Positions 26,088-36,065 of a stretch of 64,000 bases of DNA are shown in pieces. Made by a program: the position numbers and the translations under genes. Every line of letters begins with the position of its first letter. Positions within the stretch are counted from its first letter, which is position 1. The notes beneath the pieces were generated by a model. That model was not told the origin of the DNA and searched no databases. It worked only from the letters and a program-made list of their open reading frames with translations. This DNA comes from PHAA01 sp040217755 (GTDB taxonomy: Bacteria; Bacillota; Syntrophomonadia; Syntrophomonadales; Syntrophomonadaceae), in NCBI GenBank assembly GCA_040217755.1, contig JBEHWJ010000003.1, positions 29,767-93,766 on the forward strand. Reading direction: 5' to 3'.

Positions 26088-27431
26088 ATGACCAGCGGGG
26101 AGGTATTGGGATTGGATTATGTGCTGTCAATAATGATAGCCGCCCTTACGGGGGCCTCATTACTCATAATAATTCAGTTACGGGCTATCAGACAACTGCA
26201 GGCGGAGCAGACCCAGAAGCTGGCGGTTCTGGAGAAAAGCGAGGAGAACGCTTGGACGGTTTTGCGCGCCGACCTCTCTGCCCTGCGCACCGAATCGGGG
26301 AGCCAGGCCCGCCAGGGTCGGGAGGAATTTGCCCATAGCCTGCGCCTGTTCGAGGATTCGCTTCTGAACCGGGTAAATGAAGCAGCCCACCTGCAGAAGA
26401 GCCAGTTAGGCCTCTTCGGCGAACAGATCGACCGCTTGGCAGCCGGCAACGAAGCTCGTTTGGAACAGTTGCGGGGTACGGTTGAGAACCGCCTCAAGGA
26501 GCTGCAGGAGGATAACAACCAGAAGCTGGAGAAGATGCGCCTGACGGTGGACGAGAAACTGCATAATTCACTTGAAGTCAGGTTGGGCCAATCATTCAAG
26601 TTGGTCAGCGATCGCCTGGAGATGGTCCATAAAGGTCTGGGCGAGATGCAGTCGCTGGCCGCCGGGGTGGGAGACCTCAAGAAAGTGCTCATCAACGTCA
26701 AAACCCGCGGCATCTGGGGCGAGATCCAGTTGGGCAACATACTCGAACAGGTGCTGAGCCCGGAACAGTATGCCTGCAACGTAGCCACCCGTCCGGGCAG
26801 TAATGAGAGAGTGGAATTCGCCATCCGCCTGCCCGGGCAGAACCAGGGTGAGGGTGAGATATGGCTGCCCATCGACGCTAAATTCCCCCAGGAGGACTAC
26901 CTGCGCCTGATCGAAGCCAGCGAACAGGGCCTGCCCGAAGAGGTGGAGGAGGCCGGGCGCCAACTGGAGAAGCGCATACGTTCCGAAGCCCGGATGGTAC
27001 AGGATAAATATCTGGCTCCACCCCACACCACCGATTTCGGCATCATCTTCCTGCCCACCGAGAGCCTGTATGCCGAAGTGGTCCGCCGTCCGGGATTCCT
27101 GGCAACTTTGCAGAGCGAATTACGGGTCCTGGTGACTGGACCCAGCACCATGGTGGCCCTGCTCAACAGCCTTTCGGTGGGCTTCCGCACCCTGGCCATT
27201 GAACAGCGTACCAGCGAGGTCTGGGAGTTGCTGGGGGCAGTCAAGTCCGAGTTCGGCAACTTCGGTGATATACTGGACAAGACCAAAAAGAAACTCCAGG
27301 AGGCCAGCAATACCATCGACAGCGCTTCCCGGCGCTCCCGCAGCATCGAGAAAAAACTGCGGGCGGTACAAGAACTGCCGGCAGCAGCCAGCTCGGAGGT
27401 TAGGGGCGAGGGCGAAGACCATGGTTTATAA
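26088..27431 (+). CDS. rmuC: RmuC-family DNA recombination protein
   Basis: RmuC family protein of 447 residues, with a membrane helix near residues 14-30, a long coiled coil (about 35-190), and a C-terminal nuclease-like domain. The family motif TRGIWGEIQLGNILEQVL appears first. It is followed by PIDAKFPQEDYLRL and by FLPTESLYAEV, the restriction-nuclease-like core. RmuC limits inversions and rearrangements at short inverted repeats. The start is uncertain: ATG 26088 has a weak site, while TTG 26112 lies 9 bases behind GGGGAGG. The frame extending to 25980 is not needed. Confidence 0.88.
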   Translation: MTSGEVLGLDYVLSIMIAALTGASLLIIIQLRAIRQLQAEQTQKLAVLEKSEENAWTVLRADLSALRTESGSQARQGREEFAHSLRLFEDSLLNRVNEAAHLQKSQLGLFGEQIDRLAAGNEARLEQLRGTVENRLKELQEDNNQKLEKMRLTVDEKLHNSLEVRLGQSFKLVSDRLEMVHKGLGEMQSLAAGVGDLKKVLINVKTRGIWGEIQLGNILEQVLSPEQYACNVATRPGSNERVEFAIRLPGQNQGEGEIWLPIDAKFPQEDYLRLIEASEQGLPEEVEEAGRQLEKRIRSEARMVQDKYLAPPHTTDFGIIFLPTESLYAEVVRRPGFLATLQSELRVLVTGPSTMVALLNSLSVGFRTLAIEQRTSEVWELLGAVKSEFGNFGDILDKTKKKLQEASNTIDSASRRSRSIEKKLRAVQELPAAASSEVRGEGEDHGL

Positions 27432-28910
27432 TCAGGTGGTCCCGATCCTGTCGCGTCCTTCCTGCTTGGCCAGATAAAGGGCTTTATCGGCGGCCTCGAT
27501 CAGGGTTTCCATCGTCTCCCCATGGTTGGGATACGCCGCCACCCCTAAGGAAAGACTGATGGAGTCGGGGCCATTCCCCTCCAAATCCTGACCGGTAATC
27601 TCCCGGCGTATGGCGTCAGCTCGGGAGCAAGCCGATTGCAGGGGCGCATCGGGCATGACCAAAATAAATTCATCCCCGCCGTAACGACAGGCTATGTCGT
27701 TGCGGCGGATACTTCTCGCAAACAACCGGCCTACCATTATCAGGATTTTGTCACCCTGCCGATGCCCGTACCGATCGTTGATCTGTTTGAAGTTATCCAC
27801 ATCGGCCATGATGATCGACAACGGCCGCCCGGTCCTTTGAGCATTGAATAAAGCCATCCGCAACGCTTCCTCCATATAGCGGCGGTTGAAAAGGTTGGTA
27901 AGCGGATCCCGTATGGCGTCCTGGCGCAGGTTATCCCGCAGTTTGAGATTGAGCAGGGCCAGGACCGCCGTGTCGACCACCGCCTGGGCCATTTGCACCT
28001 GGTTGGGGCTGAACTCGGCTGCCCGGAAATGGCAATAGAAAACCCCGAATGGCTTACCATCGATAACCAGGGGTCGGCAGACATGAACATCTCCCAAGCG
28101 CCCAGCTGCGTGGCGGCAGTTTTCTTCCTCCAACCCGGGGCCGGACCGGTGTATCTCCCCCTTCTCCAGGCTTAGGCAATCGCTGCTCTCAAAGCCAGCC
28201 ACCGTGTAGATATCCTCTTGCCAGGCCAAGACCAGCTCCATGCGCTGGCAGGGTGGAGAACACAGGTACAGCCCACCGGACAGAGCCGGCAAAAGCATCT
28301 GCATAAAATCACTTATTACGGGGTAGGCGGCTTCCAACGTCGGGCAAGACTGCAAGCGGCTGCTCATCTGGTGCAGGTTGCTAATCTCCCAATTATAGCG
28401 GTCCAGTTCCCGGTTGCGGGCATTCAGTTCCAGGTTGGCCGCCTCCAGCTGGATCTGGGCCAGCTTTCGTTTGGTGATATCACGGAATATCACGATCTGG
28501 CCCCGGTGATTTCCCTTTTTATCGGAGAGCGGTGAGAAGCTCATATCCAGCCATTTTTCCCCCGACCGGGTCTTCTCCTGGAAATCCCAGCGCCCCGCCT
28601 GGGTCTTCATCAGTTGGATGGCCGTTTCGGAACTGGGCTGGAAAAGGCTCTCGAGGGGCAGGCCGGTGGAGAATGATTCCATCTCCAAAATGTGCAGGGC
28701 GGCAGCGTTGACATGCAGGATACGGTTGTCGACATCCAGAAGCACAACCCCGTCCCTTATCTTCTCGACTATCACCGGGCTGGCCAGGTGCAGGGAGAGC
28801 AGGCTGCTGGTCAGGGCGCGGCTGCCCAGGTAGCGGAAAGCCAGCCACCCGGCCAAAAAATATAGAAGCCCCGACAGCAAGAATGCAATTGTCCATGCTT
28901 CTATCCCCAT
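27432..28910 (-). CDS. PAS-GAF-GGDEF diguanylate cyclase
   Basis: Membrane-anchored signalling enzyme (492 residues) making cyclic di-GMP. It has one N-terminal membrane helix (about 5-27), a PAS domain (45-150), a short coiled coil, a GAF-like domain (180-325) and a GGDEF domain (330-490). The active-site GGDEF (411-415) is intact, and an RRND product-inhibition site lies five residues before it, so the enzyme should be catalytically competent and feedback-controlled. It has no EAL or HD-GYP domain. Its stop codon is close to the convergent rmuC stop. Confidence 0.93.
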   Translation of the reverse strand: MGIEAWTIAFLLSGLLYFLAGWLAFRYLGSRALTSSLLSLHLASPVIVEKIRDGVVLLDVDNRILHVNAAALHILEMESFSTGLPLESLFQPSSETAIQLMKTQAGRWDFQEKTRSGEKWLDMSFSPLSDKKGNHRGQIVIFRDITKRKLAQIQLEAANLELNARNRELDRYNWEISNLHQMSSRLQSCPTLEAAYPVISDFMQMLLPALSGGLYLCSPPCQRMELVLAWQEDIYTVAGFESSDCLSLEKGEIHRSGPGLEEENCRHAAGRLGDVHVCRPLVIDGKPFGVFYCHFRAAEFSPNQVQMAQAVVDTAVLALLNLKLRDNLRQDAIRDPLTNLFNRRYMEEALRMALFNAQRTGRPLSIIMADVDNFKQINDRYGHRQGDKILIMVGRLFARSIRRNDIACRYGGDEFILVMPDAPLQSACSRADAIRREITGQDLEGNGPDSISLSLGVAAYPNHGETMETLIEAADKALYLAKQEGRDRIGTT

Positions 28911-29170
28911 AAATACCCCTAAATCTTAGATTTTCCAGGTTTAGACCTGTAGGTTCGGCCCAGCCGGTGGTCAGCTGTTTTACTGTTATTACCAATATAT
29001 GCTATCTCCTTCTTTCAATCAAGCCCTGCTTGGGCTGGGCCCGCGCCAACTCGGGTCTTTATTACGGGGCCTTATGCTTCGTTCCCCGGAATATATGCCG
29101 GTTGGTTATCGAATCTGCCTCGCAGTGCCGGCATTTATCCCCAATCCATGCCCGCGGTTTGAGCACGGTA

Positions 29171-29992
29171 TCAGAAGTTGATGTTGTCCGGATCCGGACC
29201 GATGCGCAGATCCCGATTTAACCCCTCGATCGCACCCATCTCCCGGCTGGACAACTCGAAATCGAAGATGTCGGCATTGCCTATTATCCGCTCCCGGTGC
29301 ACCGACTTGGGTATGGCTATCACATCGTTCTGGAGATGCCAGCGCAGGATCACCCGGGCCGCATCCCGGCCATGACGGGCGCCGATCTCCCCCAGCAGCG
29401 GGTCGTCCAGAATCCTGCCCCGAGCCAGGGGGGCCCAGGCTTCCATAGCGATGCCGTGGCCCTGGCAGTAGGCGCGCAGAGGAGTTTGACTCAGCCGGGG
29501 ATGCAGTTCCACCTGGTTAACCATCGGGATCACCTCCGCCGCCTGGATGAGTTCCTCCAGGTGGTGGATTTGAAAATTGCTGACCCCGATAGCCCGCACC
29601 CGTTGCTCCCGGTAGAGTGTCTCCAGGGCTCGCCAGGTCTCCTTAAACCTGCCCGGCACCGGCCAATGAATCAAGTAAAGGTCCAGATAATCAAAACCCA
29701 ACCGGAGCAGGCTGCGGTCGAAAGCAGCCAATGTCTCGCGGTAGCCCTGTTCTGTATTCCACACCTTGGAGGTTATAAACACCTGACTGCGGTCCAGCCC
29801 CGATTCTTTCAGGGCCCTTCCTACCCCGGCTTCATTCCCATAAAAGGAGGCAGTATCGACGGAGCGATAGCCCGCTTCCAAGGCCCACCTGACCGGCTGT
29901 ACCACTTCCTGGTCGCCTACTTTGTATACCCCCAGGCCCAGGCGGGGCATCTCCACCCCGTTGGCCAAAATCTTGACCGAGTCTATTTGCAT
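29171..29992 (-). CDS. Aldo/keto reductase
   Basis: NAD(P)H-dependent carbonyl reductase of the AKR5-like bacterial group (273 residues), TIM barrel. The catalytic tetrad is complete: Asp46 (SVDTA), Tyr51 (FYGNE), Lys76 (TSKVW) and His109 (LIHWP). The C-terminal IPKSVHRERIIGN segment binds the cofactor phosphate. ATG 29992 follows AGGGGTG; the upstream frame to 30091 has no site. The natural substrate is unknown; methylglyoxal or 2-oxo aldehydes are common for the group. Confidence 0.93.
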   Translation of the reverse strand: MQIDSVKILANGVEMPRLGLGVYKVGDQEVVQPVRWALEAGYRSVDTASFYGNEAGVGRALKESGLDRSQVFITSKVWNTEQGYRETLAAFDRSLLRLGFDYLDLYLIHWPVPGRFKETWRALETLYREQRVRAIGVSNFQIHHLEELIQAAEVIPMVNQVELHPRLSQTPLRAYCQGHGIAMEAWAPLARGRILDDPLLGEIGARHGRDAARVILRWHLQNDVIAIPKSVHRERIIGNADIFDFELSSREMGAIEGLNRDLRIGPDPDNINF

Positions 29993-30232
29993 ATAATCAC
30001 CCCTTGGTTTTTTCGCAGTCCCGCCCGGCCGGCGTCTATATTTAACAACCATCCTCCCGGCAAAGTTCCTGCCAATCCCCGCCTTGACCATTGCTGGCCT
30101 GCACTGCGATTTGCTTCTATAATGGTATTATAGCCGGCGAATCCGATTAAGTTAAGCCGGGGGCCAGTTGCCCTGGTCGAGCCGGCTGCCGGCTGACCAT
30201 CGTTCGATAGTATGAGGAAGGGGAGAATTGCC

Positions 30233-30709
30233 GTGGCAATGATCAAATCAACCCGGTTGGGAACCATCTGTATCGAAGAGCAAGACGGCCTTATAACCAA
30301 TCTGTGGCTGGCCGGCGATAAGCTCCCCCCCTACCTGGAAGCAACCGATACACCCCTGCTCAGGGAAGCGTTTCGCCAACTGGAGCAATATCTGCAGGGC
30401 CAGCTGCAGGAATTTGACTTGCCCCTGAATCCGGCCGGGACTCCGTTTATGCTGGCGGTTTGGCAACAGTTGCGGCAGGTCCCTTATGGTAAAACCGCCA
30501 GTTATAAGGATATAGCTGCTGCTATCGGCAACCCCCGGGCGGCGCGGGCAGTCGGCCAAGCCAATCGGCGCAATCCTATCGCCATCTTCATTCCCTGCCA
30601 CCGCATAATCGGCGCCCAGGGAAATCTGGGCGGATTCAGCTGTGGCCTGGATTACAAAAAGAAACTACTGGCCATCGAGAGCGGGGGGAAAGCTATCTGG
30701 CCAGAGTAA
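30233..30709 (+). CDS. ogt: Methylated-DNA-protein cysteine methyltransferase
   Basis: Suicide repair protein that takes the alkyl group from O6-alkylguanine onto its cysteine. The 158-residue product has the IPCHR acceptor motif (Cys122), the helix-turn-helix recognition region with YGKTASYKDIA and the Asn/Arg finger in NPRAARAVGQA. GTG 30233 lies 7 bases behind AGGGGAG and is preferred to ATG 30212. It is divergent from the aldo/keto reductase gene. Confidence 0.94.
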   Translation: MAMIKSTRLGTICIEEQDGLITNLWLAGDKLPPYLEATDTPLLREAFRQLEQYLQGQLQEFDLPLNPAGTPFMLAVWQQLRQVPYGKTASYKDIAAAIGNPRAARAVGQANRRNPIAIFIPCHRIIGAQGNLGGFSCGLDYKKKLLAIESGGKAIWPE

Positions 30710-30762
30710 AAGCAGGCGGAGCCAGCCCTGCGGCTGGGCTGCAGCGGGGCAATAACCAGCGT

Positions 30763-31653
30763 TTAATAGGTGAGCAGGGCGCAGTCCGATAGACTTACAA
30801 AACGGTAGCCGTTTGCCAATAGCAAAGGCACCGCTGCCATCACACCCTCGGCGGTCCCGCTTTCCGGGTGGTTGGCGTGCATAATGGCCACCGAACCTGG
30901 CTTGGCCTGGAGCAGGACTCGTTTGACTTGTCCCCGATCGTAGGTAGCCCCGGCGTCCCCCAAAAGACTGTATCCCACCACCGTATAGCCCAGCTCCCGG
31001 ACAGCCGCCACCGCCACCTCATCGTAATAATTGGTACCGGAACGATAGAATTGCGGCCTCCTGCCGGTCAAGCGTTCTATCTTCGCTGCATTGCCTTCTA
31101 CCTCATTGATGGCTGCCTTCAGGCTGCCGGTCCCGGTTATCCCGTAAACCTGGCGGCCGTTGGTTGACAGCGGTCGGTGTTCCGAGCCGTGGTTGCCTAT
31201 CTCGAAACGGCTGTTGGCGGCCAGGTGACGGAACAGGCCGGGATTGGCGTCGATCCAGGCCCCGGATACGAAAAATGTGGCCGGGATCCGGGCATCTTCC
31301 AGGTAACCGACCATTTCGGCATCATATCCGTTGGCCCGGGTGGAACCGCCGCAGAGATCAAAGGTCAAAGCCAGAATTTTATCATTGGTATCCAGAGCAT
31401 AAGCCACCCCGGTTACCGCCTCGCCCCACTGCCGCGGCTGTACACCATTATAGTGGGCCAGCACCATATCGATCCGGCTCGGAGCAGGCTCTTCAGGAAC
31501 CATCACGAGCGGGGCGGAGCCGAAAACCTGAATGGCGGGGTTGGAGCCCAACCGCAGGTTTTCACTGCCGGCCGGGCCGTCCGCGGGTATCCCGGCCGCC
31601 CAAATCAAACCGATCAAGGCGGTCATCATCAGCAACATGAATCTCGCCGTCAT
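30763..31653 (-). CDS. Exported polysaccharide deacetylase (NodB-type)
   Basis: Carbohydrate esterase family 4 protein of 296 residues with an N-terminal signal peptide (about 1-20). Motif 1 is LTFDLC with Asp99, where the family has TFDD, so the second Asp is replaced by Leu. Motif 2 is HGSEHRP with metal-binding His155 and His159. Later motifs are FYRSGTNYYDE and IMHANHPESGT. Removes acetyl groups from cell-wall or surface sugars. The changed second Asp is also known in Firmicutes CE4 relatives, so loss of activity is not certain. It is 3 bases from the sbcC stop. Confidence 0.88.
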   Translation of the reverse strand: MTARFMLLMMTALIGLIWAAGIPADGPAGSENLRLGSNPAIQVFGSAPLVMVPEEPAPSRIDMVLAHYNGVQPRQWGEAVTGVAYALDTNDKILALTFDLCGGSTRANGYDAEMVGYLEDARIPATFFVSGAWIDANPGLFRHLAANSRFEIGNHGSEHRPLSTNGRQVYGITGTGSLKAAINEVEGNAAKIERLTGRRPQFYRSGTNYYDEVAVAAVRELGYTVVGYSLLGDAGATYDRGQVKRVLLQAKPGSVAIMHANHPESGTAEGVMAAVPLLLANGYRFVSLSDCALLTY

Positions 31654-31656
31654 AAC

Positions 31657-34600
31657 CTATACCACCACACTTATGGTGCTGCCGGTAATACCCTTTTGCA
31701 CCACCAGTTTTTTGTCTATCCGTTCCCTCAGTTCGCCAACGTGGGAAATGATGCCCACCAGGCGATTGCCGCCGGTAAGGGCCAGCAGCACCTCGATGGC
31801 CTGCTCCAGGGATTCCGGGTCGAGGGCCCCAAAGCCCTCATCCACGAACATGGTGTCGAGCTGAATGCCGCCGGCGAAGCGCTGGATCATATCCGATAAT
31901 CCCAGGGCCAGGGCCAGGGAGGCCTTGAACGATTCCCCCCCGGACAGGGTCTTTACGCTGCGGCTCTTGCCGGTATAATAGTCGATGACATCCAGCTCCA
32001 ATCCCGTCTGGCTCCTTATGTTGCCGGGCTCCCCCTTGCGTACCAATACAAACCGACCCCCAGTCAGGTAGGAGAACCGCTTGTTGGCCTCAGCGATGAC
32101 CTGGTTGAAATAGGTGGCTTGAACATACTGTTCGAAGGCCAGCTTGGGGCGGCCTTTCAGGTCGCCGCTGGCAGTGTCGGCCAATAGGCGCATGCGCTGG
32201 TAGGCCTGTTCGGTGGCAGCTAAATCCTTTTTCTGGGCGGTTATCCGCTCCAGCGCCTGCGAATTGGCTGCTAAACGGATAGAGATCTTACCCCGGTCAT
32301 CTTCAACGGCCTGCCGGGCCTTTTCCTGGGTATTCTTTTGCTCCTCCAGGGCAGTAATGTCTGTAAAAACCACCTCCCGGGACTCCTTTTCCAGGGCACC
32401 CAACTCGGCCCGGGCTGCCTTCAGCTGATCGCTGAAGGTATCGACCTCGGTTTTCAATAATTTTATGTCTTTTTCAGCCAGCAGACTCTGCTGGTAGTGT
32501 TCCCTGCTAGTGAAACCCTGCTCTTGCAATACCCGGGCCAGGTCCGCCTCCTCCCTGGCCACCTCGGCCTGGGCCAGGGTTAACCCGGCCGCCAGTTCGG
32601 CCAGGACTACCTGCCCTTTTTCTATTTCGACCTGGCACCGCCGTACCGCTTCCTCAGCGGCCTGCAGAGCGGACCTGCTGCGGTGAAGCTGGTCGCTGAG
32701 GAGTTTTATTTCCCGCTCGGCCTCGGCCCTGCTCCCATACTTGAGCCGGGCCCGGGTAGCTGCACAGAGTTCCTGGCGGATGCTGCGCCGCCTCAATGCC
32801 TCCCCGTTTTCTTGTTCCAATCGGGCTATTTCAGCATTCAGACCGCTCAGGGTCTCGGCGATTTCAGCCAGTCTGTTTTGCCACATCTGCTTGTTATCTA
32901 TCTGCTGGTTCAGGCTTTCTGCCTGGTTGGAGGTATTCTGCCACCCCTGACGGACCAGGCGGATTTCATGTTGCAACCGCTTGGGGATGTCATCCCAGGT
33001 CACCTCCCCCAATGTCTCAACCGCCCTCTTGAGCAGGGATTCCTGTTGGGTCTGCACCCGGCCATTCCAATCGCTGGCCGCCTGACTCGCCTTATGGGTA
33101 TGCTCCCGGGCCGCGCTGGCCTGCTGTCTGGCCAGCTCGAGCTCGCTTTCACTGGGGGCTTCGGGGGCCGGGACGGCCGGCTGGGGGTGGTAAAGGGAAC
33201 CGCACACCGGGCAGGGCTGCCCCTCTTGCAGGGAGCCGGCCAGGATGCCGGCCTGCTCGTTGAGGAAAGCCTTTTCCTTCTGTTCAAAATCGGCAGCCCG
33301 GGCGGAACTCTCTCGCCAGGCCGCCTCGAATTGGGCCCGGGCCAATATCAGTTGGGCCTGTCTTCGGCCGAGTTCCTCCAGGTCCTGGCTCAGACTCTCC
33401 AGTTGGGCGCCGCGACGCTGCCATGCATCCAGTTCCTGCCGGGCTTTTTCGGCCTGGACCTCTACCTCCTGGCACCCTTCCAGGCAGGCCCGCAACTGTT
33501 TTTCAGCGGCGGCCAATTCCGCTTGCCGGACCTTGCCGCTGGTCAGCGCTTTTCGTTTGGTCTCCAGTCCCTGGTCCAGCTCCTTGATCTCCTGCGAGTA
33601 GCGGTCCAATTGCTCATATTCGGGCAGGTTATTCCGTAAGGTCACTATCGCCCCCGCCAGGGATTCCCGCTCCGGCTCCCGCTGTTTCTCAGCCTCCAGC
33701 GCTGCTTCCAGACCGGTTCGCTGGCGGATGCACTCCTCTGCCTGGGACCGGCAGGTCTTGATGCGCCGGGCATGGTCATCCGTTGTGGACATGGCCCGCT
33801 CCATCGCATCGGCGACCGGTTTTACCTGATATAGGGCGGTCTCGGCTTCTTTCAGGCGCATCCCCTTGGACTCATATTCATTTTGCCGGGCCTCCAGCCG
33901 CTCCATATTTGTGCGGCTCTGCTCCAATCTCTCCAGCCGCGAATTGTTGGCCGCCGCGATGGCGATAGCCTGGTTAAGGCCGTCTATCTCCTTCTGCAGG
34001 GTACGGCGCTGCCGTTCGGCCGCCTTTTCCGCCTGACGGTCGTCCTCAAGCAGGGTCTCCAGGCAGAGCAGACCCTTATCCAGGGCATAGACGTTGCTCT
34101 CCTCCTGCCATTTCTCTAGTTCAGGCCTGGCCGGATGGCCGACCGGGCAGTCTATGCCATTGACGAACTGAAGGATACTCTTGCGCAGGTCTTCGTATTG
34201 ATTCTTCAATATGCCGGCCTGGTTTTTCAACTGGTTCTGAAACTCTTGAAATATCCCGGTATTAAATACCTTGCGTAAGATCTTCCCCCGGTCCTCGGTA
34301 TTGGCCAACAGCAATCTGAGGAAATCCCCCTGAGCGATCATGGCAATCTGGGCAAACTGGTGGCGGTCCAGGCCGATTATCCCTTTTATCGCCTCGGTCA
34401 CGTTGGTATAACCGCTCACCACTTTGCCGTCCGGCATGGTCAGGGCAGCGCTGGCCGCTACCGAAGTGGTTCCCTTGCCGCTCTTCTTGGCCCTCTCATA
34501 ACGGGGACTGCGTTCTACCCGGTACTCCTGGCCCCGGTATTGAAACTCCAGTTCCACTGAAGTGGATGCCCCGGGAAGCGCAAAATCGCTGCGCAGCATG

Positions 34601-34791
34601 GAACTGTCCCGGTGGTTGCCGCTGGCCTCACCATAGAGAGCGAAAGTGATGGCATCAAAGACGGTGGTCTTACCCGCCCCGGTATCACCGGTTATCAGGA
34701 ATAGGCCACTGGGACCGAAATCAGCCAGAGGCACCTCCACCCGGCCAGGGTAGGGCCCGAATGCACACATAATCAGCCTGAGCGGCCTCAT
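31657..34791 (-). CDS. sbcC: Exonuclease SbcC
   Basis: ATPase subunit of the SbcCD (Rad50-Mre11) nuclease that processes hairpins and blocked DNA ends. At 1044 residues, it has Walker A GDTGAGKT (35-42), the Q-loop at IAMIAQGDFLRLLL, two long coiled coils, and a zinc hook CPVC near residue 525. The C-terminal half has the signature LSGGESFKASLAL and Walker B MFVDEGFGALD. Its start overlaps the sbcD stop by four bases (ATGA), the usual coupling. Confidence 0.96.
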   Translation of the reverse strand: MRPLRLIMCAFGPYPGRVEVPLADFGPSGLFLITGDTGAGKTTVFDAITFALYGEASGNHRDSSMLRSDFALPGASTSVELEFQYRGQEYRVERSPRYERAKKSGKGTTSVAASAALTMPDGKVVSGYTNVTEAIKGIIGLDRHQFAQIAMIAQGDFLRLLLANTEDRGKILRKVFNTGIFQEFQNQLKNQAGILKNQYEDLRKSILQFVNGIDCPVGHPARPELEKWQEESNVYALDKGLLCLETLLEDDRQAEKAAERQRRTLQKEIDGLNQAIAIAAANNSRLERLEQSRTNMERLEARQNEYESKGMRLKEAETALYQVKPVADAMERAMSTTDDHARRIKTCRSQAEECIRQRTGLEAALEAEKQREPERESLAGAIVTLRNNLPEYEQLDRYSQEIKELDQGLETKRKALTSGKVRQAELAAAEKQLRACLEGCQEVEVQAEKARQELDAWQRRGAQLESLSQDLEELGRRQAQLILARAQFEAAWRESSARAADFEQKEKAFLNEQAGILAGSLQEGQPCPVCGSLYHPQPAVPAPEAPSESELELARQQASAAREHTHKASQAASDWNGRVQTQQESLLKRAVETLGEVTWDDIPKRLQHEIRLVRQGWQNTSNQAESLNQQIDNKQMWQNRLAEIAETLSGLNAEIARLEQENGEALRRRSIRQELCAATRARLKYGSRAEAEREIKLLSDQLHRSRSALQAAEEAVRRCQVEIEKGQVVLAELAAGLTLAQAEVAREEADLARVLQEQGFTSREHYQQSLLAEKDIKLLKTEVDTFSDQLKAARAELGALEKESREVVFTDITALEEQKNTQEKARQAVEDDRGKISIRLAANSQALERITAQKKDLAATEQAYQRMRLLADTASGDLKGRPKLAFEQYVQATYFNQVIAEANKRFSYLTGGRFVLVRKGEPGNIRSQTGLELDVIDYYTGKSRSVKTLSGGESFKASLALALGLSDMIQRFAGGIQLDTMFVDEGFGALDPESLEQAIEVLLALTGGNRLVGIISHVGELRERIDKKLVVQKGITGSTISVVV

Positions 34792-35936
34792 TGCCCCCCA
34801 CCCCCCACTTGGTCCAGCATCCGGCTGACGATCCCGCTCTGTTCCGGCTCCAGTCCGGTACCGGTCTGCATTTGGTAAAACTCCTCGAACAGCTGGAAAG
34901 GGCTCTTGTCGCCTATATCGGTGGCCGCCCCAATCTCCTGGCGCGCCCGCGAGCGCGAGTTGTCATAACCGAGTTGCATGACATTGGGGTATACCGACCG
35001 CAATTTGCCCATTGCGTCCACTATCTCCTCTTCATCGGTCAACGTCACTTGCAGGTAGTCACCGGTGTTGGTACCTGAATATGTTGCCGGGGACAGCAGC
35101 CGCTCGATCGGACCTGTTATCCGCCGCATATCCCGCCGAGGGTTCAGCGCAATCGTATCTATGCGGATATCGCCTTTTTCCCCCAGCTCCACCACCGTCA
35201 CCGATTTGGTCTGCCGAACCTCGGAGAATGAATATTTAAGGGGGGACCCGGCGTAGCGGACCACTTCCCGGCCGATCGCCTGGGGGCAGTGAAGATGGCC
35301 CAGGGCCACGTAATCGAAGCCGGCGAAAACACTGGCATCGACGTTATCCACCCCCCCTACCGATATACTTTCCGAATCCGACCTCTCCGGTTCCATACCC
35401 CCGGCGGTGACGAACTGGTGGGCTACCAGGATGTTGCGCTTCTTCGCTGCCAGGGGATGGTTGGCCAGAACCGTCCTCACCGCAGCTGCCAAGCTGTCTA
35501 TTTCAGCCTCCGGGTAGAAGCGTCGTACCAGGGCAGGTTTTATAAAGGGCAGCAGATAAATGTCCACCTTCCCGTACTCATCGGATATGGTAGTTGAACG
35601 CATGGTCCCATCGAAAACCGGCGCCAGGTGGACACCTTGCCCGGCCATAATCCGGGAACCAAAGGCGATCCGCTCGGCCGAATCATGGTTACCGCTGACC
35701 ACCCAGCAGGGTATGTGCCGCCCGGCCAGCTCGGTCAGGAACTCATCGAGGAGTTCCACCGCCTCCGCCGCCGGTATGGTTTTGTCGTAGACATCTCCGG
35801 CAATGACCATCCCATCAGGATTGATTTCGGCGCAGATATTAAGGATCTGTCCCAGTATATGCTTCTGGTCCTCCAGCAGGCTGAACTCGTTGACTCGCCT
35901 GCCGATATGAAGATCAGCCAGGTGGATTAATTTCAT
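34788..35936 (-). CDS. sbcD: Exonuclease SbcD
   Basis: Mre11-type nuclease subunit, 382 residues. All phosphoesterase motifs are visible: LADLHIG (Asp8/His10), GDVYD, SGNHDS, VAHQF and LGHLH. The C-terminal capping domain ends the protein. ATG 35936 is preceded by GGAGGAGG at good spacing; the longer frame to 35969 is not needed. Coupled with sbcC. Confidence 0.96.
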   Translation of the reverse strand: MKLIHLADLHIGRRVNEFSLLEDQKHILGQILNICAEINPDGMVIAGDVYDKTIPAAEAVELLDEFLTELAGRHIPCWVVSGNHDSAERIAFGSRIMAGQGVHLAPVFDGTMRSTTISDEYGKVDIYLLPFIKPALVRRFYPEAEIDSLAAAVRTVLANHPLAAKKRNILVAHQFVTAGGMEPERSDSESISVGGVDNVDASVFAGFDYVALGHLHCPQAIGREVVRYAGSPLKYSFSEVRQTKSVTVVELGEKGDIRIDTIALNPRRDMRRITGPIERLLSPATYSGTNTGDYLQVTLTDEEEIVDAMGKLRSVYPNVMQLGYDNSRSRARQEIGAATDIGDKSPFQLFEEFYQMQTGTGLEPEQSGIVSRMLDQVGGGGQ

Positions 35937-36004
35937 GGACCTCCTCCTCTCCCCCTCGGCAATTCCCATTATATAACAATGTCGATATATGCCGTCATCT
36001 AATT

Positions 36005-36034
36005 TTGATTGGATAGGGATAATCAGGATATAAT
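36005..36034 (+). promoter_or_regulatory. SigA-type promoter
   Basis: TTGATT (36005-36010) and a perfect TATAAT (36029-36034) are 18 bases apart, about 30 bases before the start at 36066. Confidence 0.75.
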
Positions 36035-36065
36035 GTAGAAAATATTACCGGAAAGGATGATCTGG